From assembly GCA_035702855.1 (NCBI GenBank), contig DASSZM010000190.1:1-10865 (forward strand): DNA of 10,865 nt. Direction: 5' to 3'. Below the pieces are notes generated by a model. The model did no database searches and was not told the origin of the DNA. It saw only the letters and a list, made by a program, of their open reading frames with translations. The DNA comes from JAKAQB01 sp035702855. Lineage in GTDB: Bacteria > Actinomycetota > Acidimicrobiia > Acidimicrobiales > Palsa-688. The stretch's first letter is position 1, and each line of letters opens with the position of its first letter. The translations under genes and the position numbers were made by a program. Below are positions 6,429 through 10,865 of the stretch, piece after piece.

Positions 6429-7164
6429 CGACCTCCCCGTCGACCTGCCAGCCGATCCGCTCGTAGAAGCGTCGGGCCCCCCACTCCTCGACGGGCGTCA
6501 CGAGCACCAGCTCGCGCAGCCCGGCGCAGCGGGCGGCGTCCTCGGCGGCCGTGACCAGCGCCCGCCCGATGCCCCGGCCCTGCGCCGACGGCGCCACCAG
6601 GAGGTGGGTGATCTCGCCGGTGCCGCCGGCCGCCACCTCGACGCTCGGGGCGGGGGTCGGGGCCGGCAGGTGACGGCGGGAGCGGCGGGCGACCCGGGCG
6701 ATGCCCTGGACGTAGCGCACGGCGCGGGTCACGAGGAGGTCCCGGGCGAGCCGGCGATCGCGGGCGGCGGCGACGGCGAGATGGGCGACGAGGGACGGCC
6801 AATGGCGGCGCACCATCGCTGCGGTGTGGGCGCTAGGGTCGACGGCTCCGAGCAGGATGCCGTCGATGGTCCCGGTCGGGCCGGTGGCGGCGAGCGCCAG
6901 CGCGTCCTCGGCCTCGATCCAGGCGCGGTAGTAGGCGCGCAGGAAAGGAGGACCGAGGCGGCTGATGAACTCTGCGCCGAGCACGTCGAGGTGGAGCCGG
7001 ACGGCCGTCGAGGCGTCCCCGACGGACAGCGGGCGGACGCGCACGGGCGCGGCGCGTCCGGGCGGCGGATCGACCGGCCCCGCCTGCCCCGAGCTTCCCG
7101 ACGAAGGGTGGTCGGCGCGGCTCGACGCCGCCCCATCCGGCCCGGCCGACCTCGAGCTGCCCAT
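6373..7164 (-). CDS. GNAT family N-acetyltransferase
   Basis: From ATG 7164 the protein has 263 residues. A flexible Ser/Gly/Pro-rich leader occupies about 1-40 and the GNAT fold follows. The acetyl-CoA-binding motif A is clear (ITHLLVAPSAQGRGIGRALV, about 185-204), as is motif B (ARRFYERIGW, 230-239). The basic, Arg-rich segment at about 119-168 is a larger insertion than in small GNATs. It transfers an acetyl group from acetyl-CoA to an amine; the acceptor is unknown. GAGG sits 5 nt before the ATG; GTG 7182 would add six residues and is less likely. The stop lies inside the last codons of the response regulator on the other strand. The 5' region (7165-7227) is shared with the divergent SGNH gene. 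Confidence 0.88.
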   Translation of the reverse strand: MGSSRSAGPDGAASSRADHPSSGSSGQAGPVDPPPGRAAPVRVRPLSVGDASTAVRLHLDVLGAEFISRLGPPFLRAYYRAWIEAEDALALAATGPTGTIDGILLGAVDPSAHTAAMVRRHWPSLVAHLAVAAARDRRLARDLLVTRAVRYVQGIARVARRSRRHLPAPTPAPSVEVAAGGTGEITHLLVAPSAQGRGIGRALVTAAEDAARCAGLRELVLVTPVEEWGARRFYERIGWQVDGEVVSRSGERFVHFRRPLTAP

Positions 7165-7169
7165 CGCCA

Positions 7170-7173
7170 CCTC
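7170..7173 (-). promoter_or_regulatory. Shine-Dalgarno favouring ATG 7164 of the acetyltransferase
   Basis: The - strand GAGG is 5 nt upstream of ATG 7164. It would lie inside the coding region if the GTG at 7182 were used. It supports the shorter product. Confidence 0.45.
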
Positions 7174-7200
7174 GTTACCCACTCGGGGGCCCCGTCGAGC

Positions 7201-7222
7201 CGACGGGACCGACGGGACCGAC
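7201..7222 (+). repeat. 9-bp tandem repeat in a divergent promoter region
   Basis: CGACGGGAC occurs twice in tandem (7201-7209, 7210-7218), followed by a partial third copy, CGAC (7219-7222). It sits just upstream of the TACGCT -10 of the SGNH gene and within the leader or promoter of the acetyltransferase gene. Tandem half-sites at such a position may be regulator binding sites, or simple slippage. Confidence 0.5.
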
Positions 7223-7227
7223 TTTTC

Positions 7228-7233
7228 TACGCT
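7228..7233 (+). promoter_or_regulatory. -10 element for the SGNH hydrolase gene
   Basis: TACGCT lies within TCTACGCTTC, the same 10-mer that precedes the quinone oxidoreductase gene. Transcription would start near 7240, leaving about 50 nt to ATG 7291 or 80 nt to GTG 7320. Unlike most genes here, this one therefore seems to have a leader. Confidence 0.4.
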
Positions 7234-7277
7234 TCATCATCTGCGGCGGTCGTCAGAAGCAGCTGAACGTTGAGTGC

Positions 7278-7323
7278 AGGAAAGGTAAGGATGGCACAAA
7301 CGATCCCCTCGGTGGCGGGGTGA
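7278..7323 (+). other. Ribosome binding site and ten-codon leader ORF before the SGNH gene
   Basis: AGGAAAGG (7278-7285) is 5 nt before ATG 7291, which encodes MAQTIPSVAG and stops at TGA 7321-7323. The GTG assigned to the hydrolase (7320-7322) overlaps this stop as GTGA, an arrangement for translational coupling. Alternatively, one missing G in the run 7317-7320 would fuse this ATG in frame to the hydrolase, making it the true start. The sequence alone cannot separate these. Confidence 0.45.
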
Positions 7324-9080
7324 GGCAAGGCGGGCGGCCGGCCTCGCGGCCCCTGGGACATGTACGGAGGGTGGTGGCGCTGCTCGTCGCCACCCTGCTG
7401 GCGCTGGGGGGCGTGGGCGACCCGGCGGCCTGGGCAGCCGGGTCCACCGGCACCACCGGGACCGGCACCACCGGGACCGGCACCACCGGCGTCGTCGGCT
7501 CCGCCGGTTCGGACTGGGTGCCCTCGTTCACCTCGGCCATGGCCTGGACCCCGGGCCAGGCGGTCGACACCACGGTGCGCCAGGTGGTGCCGCTCGGCGT
7601 CGGCGGCAAGCTCGTGCGGGTCCAGCTGGCCAACACCTTCGGTACCGGCCCCCTCGCCGTGGGGGCGGCGACCGTCGGGGTCCAGGCGGTCGGGGCGGCG
7701 GCGATCCCCGGCTCGTTCCACGCCCTCACCTTCGGCGGGGCGGCGGGGGTGGAGGTCCCGGTCGGCGGGACCGTGTGGAGCGACCCCCTGCCGCTGTCGA
7801 CCAGCGCCGGCGAGAGCCTCCTGGTCAGCGTGTGGGTGTCGGGGCCCGCCATCGTCTCGGCCCACTACGACGCCGGCCCGATGTCGTACGCCACCGCCGA
7901 CTACGGCGGCGACCAGACGCTGGCGGCGTCGGGAAGCGGCTTCGGCCTGCCCTCCACCTGGGACCGGTGGGTCTCGACCGTGGATGTCGCCGGCGGCGGC
8001 CCCACCAGCGCCACCGTGGCGTTCGGGGACTCGATCAGCGACGGCTTCAACAAGCACTGCGGCTTCTCCGACGTCTGCCAGCTGACCACGCCGTGGCCGA
8101 CGTGGCTGCAGAAGCGGGTCACCCAGCTCCCGGCCGCCCAACAGACCGCAGTGGTGGACGAATCCATCACCGCCAACACGCTCACCACCATCAACACGCC
8201 GAAGGCCGACCAGTTCCGCAGCGGGGGCGGCGGCCCGCCGGGTCTCACGCGGATGGCGGCCGACCTGCTCGACCAGCCCGGCGTGCGGCGGGTGATCCTG
8301 CTGCTCGGGACCAACGACCTGTGGTTCGGGGCGACGGCCGACCAGCTGATCGCCGGCTACCGGACCTTCGTCGCCCGGGCCGAGGCCCGCGGCATCGAGG
8401 TCATCGGCTCGACGCTGCTGCCCCGAGCCGGCAGCGAGGGGTGGACCGCCACCGACGAGCAGCAACGCAACGTCGTCAACCACTGGATCCTGACCTCGCA
8501 CACCTTCCCCGTCGTGCTGGACCTCGCCGCCGTCGTCGCCAACGTCTACAACGGGGCGTGCCAGCCGGACCAGATGTTCCCGCCGTTCAACTCCGGGGAC
8601 TCGCTCCACCCCAACACCGCCGGGCAGCTCGCCATGGCGAACGCCATCCCGACCACCCTGGTCGGCGCCCCGAGCACCGCCGAGCTGGCGCCCCTGACCA
8701 AGGCGGTGCCCACCTCGGGGTGCCCGCATCCCGTCGTGGTCCGCGACACCTACGCCGCCGGCGCCTCCGGGACCGCCGACCCGGCCACCACCGTTCCCTC
8801 GACCACCACGCCCTCCACCACCACGCCGAGCACCACCGCACCGACCGGCACGACCCCGACCGGCACCAGCGCGCCCTCCACGACCCCGCGGGGCACCAGC
8901 GCCACCGCCGCGTCCAGCACCGGCGCCGGCAGCGGGCCCGGCGGGGTGGGGTCGCTCGCCTGGGCGGTGGTCGTGATCCTCGTGCTCGCCGTGGCCGCCG
9001 CCTTCGAGGCGCGCCGCCGCCAGCTCCGGCGCCGCCGGCGGCTCCTCGCCCGGCGCCGGGCGGCCCGCCGCAGCTTCTGA
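7320..9080 (+). CDS. Secreted, membrane-anchored SGNH/GDSL hydrolase
   Basis: The 586-residue product begins with a signal peptide (Arg16-Arg17, a hydrophobic run to about 33, likely cleavage after AAWA near 39-40). A short Gly/Thr repeat (42-57) and a beta-rich N-terminal domain (about 64-225; VRQVVPLGVGGKLVRVQLANTFG is typical of this subfamily) follow. The SGNH domain then has nucleophile Ser238 in FGDSIS, Asn332 in LLLGTNDL, and Asp427/His430 in GDSLHPN. Block II (DESITANTL, 280-288) lacks the usual glycine. Four cysteines (247, 253, 414, 468) could form disulfides outside the cell. The C-terminus has a Thr/Ser/Pro linker (about 485-535), a transmembrane helix (546-562) and an Arg-rich tail. 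Family members hydrolyse esters such as acyl or acetyl groups on lipids or sugars; the substrate is unknown. A GC-rich inverted repeat follows the stop. Confidence 0.9.
   Translation: MRQGGRPASRPLGHVRRVVALLVATLLALGGVGDPAAWAAGSTGTTGTGTTGTGTTGVVGSAGSDWVPSFTSAMAWTPGQAVDTTVRQVVPLGVGGKLVRVQLANTFGTGPLAVGAATVGVQAVGAAAIPGSFHALTFGGAAGVEVPVGGTVWSDPLPLSTSAGESLLVSVWVSGPAIVSAHYDAGPMSYATADYGGDQTLAASGSGFGLPSTWDRWVSTVDVAGGGPTSATVAFGDSISDGFNKHCGFSDVCQLTTPWPTWLQKRVTQLPAAQQTAVVDESITANTLTTINTPKADQFRSGGGGPPGLTRMAADLLDQPGVRRVILLLGTNDLWFGATADQLIAGYRTFVARAEARGIEVIGSTLLPRAGSEGWTATDEQQRNVVNHWILTSHTFPVVLDLAAVVANVYNGACQPDQMFPPFNSGDSLHPNTAGQLAMANAIPTTLVGAPSTAELAPLTKAVPTSGCPHPVVVRDTYAAGASGTADPATTVPSTTTPSTTTPSTTAPTGTTPTGTSAPSTTPRGTSATAASSTGAGSGPGGVGSLAWAVVVILVLAVAAAFEARRRQLRRRRRLLARRRAARRSF
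7449..7493 (+). repeat. Three 15-bp in-frame repeats encoding a Gly/Thr linker
   Basis: GGCACCACCGGGACC occurs at 7449 and 7464, with a third, slightly changed copy at 7479-7493. Each unit encodes Gly-Thr-Thr-Gly-Thr, so the array extends the flexible segment just after the signal peptide. The copy number could vary between strains without breaking the frame. Confidence 0.75.
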
Positions 9081-9084
9081 CGCC

Positions 9085-9107
9085 CCGGCCGGGCGCGCCC
9101 GGGCCGG
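9085..9107. terminator. Inverted repeat after the SGNH gene
   Basis: CCGGCCGGGC (9085-9094) pairs with GCCCGGGCCGG (9097-9107) apart from one bulged G. It forms a long GC-only hairpin 4 nt after the SGNH stop. There is no T tract, so it could be a weak or Rho-assisted terminator, or it may only reflect base composition. It fills the 40-nt gap before the Nudix gene. Confidence 0.35.
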
Positions 9108-9120
9108 CGACGGTGCTTGG

Positions 9121-9732
9121 ATGGGGTCGATGGCCCCGTCGCATGCCCCTCCTGGTGGCCGCGACGCCGGCGTGCCGGCCGAGGCCGGCGGCGACCACGG
9201 CGACGGCTGGCCGGCGGGCGTCGCCCGCCCCGACGACCTGCCGCTGGTCCGCCGCCGGGCCGTGCGCCTGGTCGTCCGGGACCGGTCCGGCCGGGTGCTG
9301 CTCTTCCGGGCCCGGGAGATCACCATCCCCGAGATCGGCCAGTGGTGGGAGTTGCCGGGGGGCGGCATCGAGGCCGGCGAGGACTACCGGCGGGCGGCCG
9401 TGCGCGAGCTTCGGGAGGAGACCGGCATCGTCGTGCCCGCCGGGGCCGTCGGCCCGGCGCTCTGGCGACGGACGGCCACCTACCGCTACCGCGGCACCCG
9501 CCGCCTGCAGCAGGAGGTGGTGGCCGTCCTGAGCCTCCCCGGTGAGGCGCCGGCCGTCGACGTCAGCGCCCAGCTGCCCCAGGAGGTGGAGGACTACCTG
9601 TCGTGGCGGTGGATGCCCGAGGAGGAGCTGCTCGCCACGACCGACCGCTTCTACCCCGGCCGGTTGCCCGAGCTGCTGCCCCGGCTCCTCGCCGGCGAGG
9701 ACATCGACGAGCCGTTCGAGCGGTTCTCCTGA
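9121..9732 (+). CDS. Nudix hydrolase domain protein
   Basis: The 203-residue protein contains a perfect Nudix box (GX5EX7REUXEEXGU). Gly81, Glu87 and the RELREETGI segment (95-103) are all in place, preceded by WWELPGG. The glutamates bind Mg2+ and position a nucleoside diphosphate linked to another moiety for hydrolysis. The N-terminal 40 residues are Gly/Ala/Pro-rich and probably disordered. The C-terminal part (WRWMPEEELLATTDRFYP) resembles the end of small MutT/ADP-ribose-type enzymes, but the substrate cannot be assigned. ATG 9121 and ATG 9130 are both possible starts; neither has a good Shine-Dalgarno sequence or a clear -10. It is co-directional with the SGNH gene 40 nt upstream, and convergent with the DUF2071 gene 24 nt downstream. 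Confidence 0.9.
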   Translation: MGSMAPSHAPPGGRDAGVPAEAGGDHGDGWPAGVARPDDLPLVRRRAVRLVVRDRSGRVLLFRAREITIPEIGQWWELPGGGIEAGEDYRRAAVRELREETGIVVPAGAVGPALWRRTATYRYRGTRRLQQEVVAVLSLPGEAPAVDVSAQLPQEVEDYLSWRWMPEEELLATTDRFYPGRLPELLPRLLAGEDIDEPFERFS

Positions 9733-9756
9733 CCGCCTGGGCGGCGCCGGGGGGCC

Positions 9757-10512
9757 TCACGACGGCAACCGGCGGGGGCGCGGCGCCCCGATGCGCACGT
9801 CGACGCCGGGCGACCAGTGGACCAGCGGGGGGCCGGCCGGCGCGGGCAGGCCGGCCGCCGCCGTGAGGCCCTGTTCCACCCGGAGGGCCTCCGCCGCGCG
9901 CAACGGCCACGGGGGGTGCGCCACCGGCGTCCGCAGCAGGAACGGGCCGTCCCGGTTCCAGAGGGTGTAGCGGGCGGTGAGCCAGTCGTCGAAGTCCCCG
10001 ACCTCCCGGTCAGGGATCTGCCGGCCGAGGCGGACCGCCACGTCGTGACCGGCCCGCGGCGCCGGCCAGCGGCGGACCGAGCGGTAGGCGACGGTGCCGG
10101 GGGCGGCCTCGATCGTCATGCGCGCCAGGCAGTAGGGCAGGCCGTAGGCGGCACGGGCGGCGGCGACCGCCGACGGGCTGGTGGCGTCGAGCGACCAGAA
10201 CCAGATGCCCGGCGACCCGTCGGGCCCGAGCACGTAGGTCCGCAGGTTGGTCTCGGGGAAGGCGGGGACCACGTGGCGGCCCCGGCCCCACGGGAGCTCG
10301 ACGTGCATCCGGAACAGCACCATCCCCACCCAGGCGCGGCCGTCCCGGGGCTCCACCGCCAGCCCGGGCGGGAGGTGCGGCTGGACGGCGGCGACCGGGT
10401 ACGGCCAGTGGAGGAAGGCCACGGACTCCCAGCGGTGCCGCATGAGCGGGGCGCGCACCGGCGCCGGCAGCCGCCTCCCGGTCGGGTGGGCGGGGCGGGG
10501 CGGACGGTCCAC
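9757..10512 (-). CDS. DUF2071 (YqjF-like) protein
   Basis: The 251-residue protein shows the signature blocks of DUF2071: HWPYP (35-39), DGRAWVGMVLFRM (57-69), FPETNLRTYV (85-94), GIWFWSLDA (102-110) and LPYCLARM (125-132). The family is common in Actinomycetota and Bacillota, resembles the acetoacetate decarboxylase fold, and has no settled function. GTG 10512 has GAGG 8 nt upstream and is chosen as start. The conserved core begins only at MRHRWES, so ATG 10443 is a possible shorter start. The gene follows the OmpR-type regulator on the same strand after 79 nt and is convergent with the Nudix gene. The family call is firm; the role is unknown. Confidence 0.85.
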   Translation of the reverse strand: MDRPPRPAHPTGRRLPAPVRAPLMRHRWESVAFLHWPYPVAAVQPHLPPGLAVEPRDGRAWVGMVLFRMHVELPWGRGRHVVPAFPETNLRTYVLGPDGSPGIWFWSLDATSPSAVAAARAAYGLPYCLARMTIEAAPGTVAYRSVRRWPAPRAGHDVAVRLGRQIPDREVGDFDDWLTARYTLWNRDGPFLLRTPVAHPPWPLRAAEALRVEQGLTAAAGLPAPAGPPLVHWSPGVDVRIGAPRPRRLPS

Positions 10513-10558
10513 CCGAGCATCCTCGCGCCGGCTCGGGGGAAAGGCCCCGCCTGCCCCA

Positions 10559-10588
10559 CGGCGGCGTCGGCGCAGGGTCGCGCCGCCG
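10559..10588 (-). terminator. Inverted repeat after the OmpR-type regulator
   Basis: An 8-bp perfect stem (10559-10566 with 10581-10588) encloses a 14-nt loop and begins 3 nt past the regulator's stop on the - strand. It lacks a T tract. It may end or attenuate transcription between the regulator and the DUF2071 gene. Confidence 0.3.
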
Positions 10589-10591
10589 CGG

Positions 10592-10865
10592 CTACGGGCC
10601 GAGCGAGTAGCCGATGCCCGGGGAGGTGCGCAGGAGCAGGCCGTCGGGGTCGTCGAGCTTGCGCCGGAGGCGGTAGATGTGGGTGCGCAGCGACTCCCCC
10701 TCGCCGCCGTGCTCGCCGCCCCAGACCGCCCCGAGGATCATCTGGTGGGTGCAGACCTTGCCGGCGTGGCGGGCCAGGTAGGCCAGCAGCTCGAACTCGC
10801 GCGCCGTGAGCTCCAGGTCCCGCCCGCCGCGGCGGGCCTGGCGGTGGACGACGTCGAGCTCGACG
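10592..10865 (-). CDS. OmpR-family response regulator, C-terminal DNA-binding domain (partial)
   Basis: Reading the - strand from the window edge gives 90 residues ending at the TAG of 10592-10594. They form an OmpR/PhoB winged helix: LTAREFELLAYLARHAGKVCT (first helices), LRTHIYRLRRKLDD (recognition helix) and LLRTSPGIGYSLGP (C-terminal wing). The receiver domain and start lie beyond the right end of the window. LARHAGKV and the HIYRLRRKL region recall KdpE/PhoP-type regulators, but the target cannot be named. It would act downstream of a sensor kinase not seen here. The DUF2071 gene lies 79 nt downstream on the same strand. Confidence 0.88.
   Translation of the reverse strand, partial: VELDVVHRQARRGGRDLELTAREFELLAYLARHAGKVCTHQMILGAVWGGEHGGEGESLRTHIYRLRRKLDDPDGLLLRTSPGIGYSLGP

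Noticed and set aside
7235..7319. Riboswitch in the SGNH leader
   Set aside because: The roughly 80-nt leader does not show the conserved core of any riboswitch class I recognise, and no stable long stem is apparent by eye.
7227..9368. 713-codon - strand frame opposite the SGNH hydrolase
   Set aside because: Low-complexity composition and no motif; the + strand encodes a signal peptide, SGNH blocks and a membrane anchor.
7775..9532. 585-codon + strand frame overlapping the SGNH and Nudix genes
   Set aside because: Arg/Pro/His-rich nonsense out of frame with two clear domain proteins.
1..10865. tRNA, rRNA, CRISPR, insertion sequence, phage or defence genes
   Set aside because: Both strands were read for cloverleaf-like elements, spaced repeats, transposase or integrase motifs and terminal inverted repeats; none was found.

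Overview
This is a very GC-rich chromosomal stretch whose coding sequences nearly all end codons in G or C and often start with GTG. At least three starts sit 6-8 nt behind a TANNNT -10 hexamer, the leaderless arrangement common in Actinomycetota. Together with the F420-type luciferase-like monooxygenase and the secreted SGNH hydrolase, this points to a high-GC actinobacterium. An Acidimicrobiia-like lineage is my guess, but the sequence cannot prove rank.

Layout from left to right: a hairpin terminator (31-53); a FabH-like ketoacyl synthase (-); a zinc-independent quinone oxidoreductase (+, frameshifted as sequenced); an acyl-CoA synthetase (-); a hemolysin III/PAQR membrane protein (+); a luciferase-like monooxygenase (-, frameshifted as sequenced); a LuxR/NarL response regulator (+, start unresolved); a GNAT acetyltransferase (-); a secreted, membrane-anchored SGNH hydrolase (+); a Nudix hydrolase (+); a DUF2071 protein (-); and the C-terminal half of an OmpR-type response regulator (-, cut by the window end). 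The first nine genes alternate strand almost perfectly, so most gaps are short divergent promoters or convergent ends. No gap exceeds 300 bases; the largest are 5532-5753 and 7165-7319.

The left part (FabH-like synthase, quinone oxidoreductase, acyl-CoA synthetase) has a loose acyl-CoA/lipid theme, but the genes do not form one operon. The rest looks like unrelated housekeeping and accessory genes, each under its own promoter. I see no tRNA, rRNA, CRISPR array, insertion sequence, phage gene or defence system, and I do not believe the window holds a new multi-gene system.

The most useful observations are reading-frame problems. Two genes are clearly broken by single small indels (near 1698-1705 and 5363-5372). 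Two others have start regions that an indel in a G or C run would explain (5732-5750 and 7317-7320). Either the assembly carries indel errors or several genes here are decaying; reads would decide. Secondary points are the unusual membrane-anchored SGNH hydrolase with a degenerate oxyanion block, a possible ten-codon leader ORF before it, and the recurrent leaderless -10 motif.
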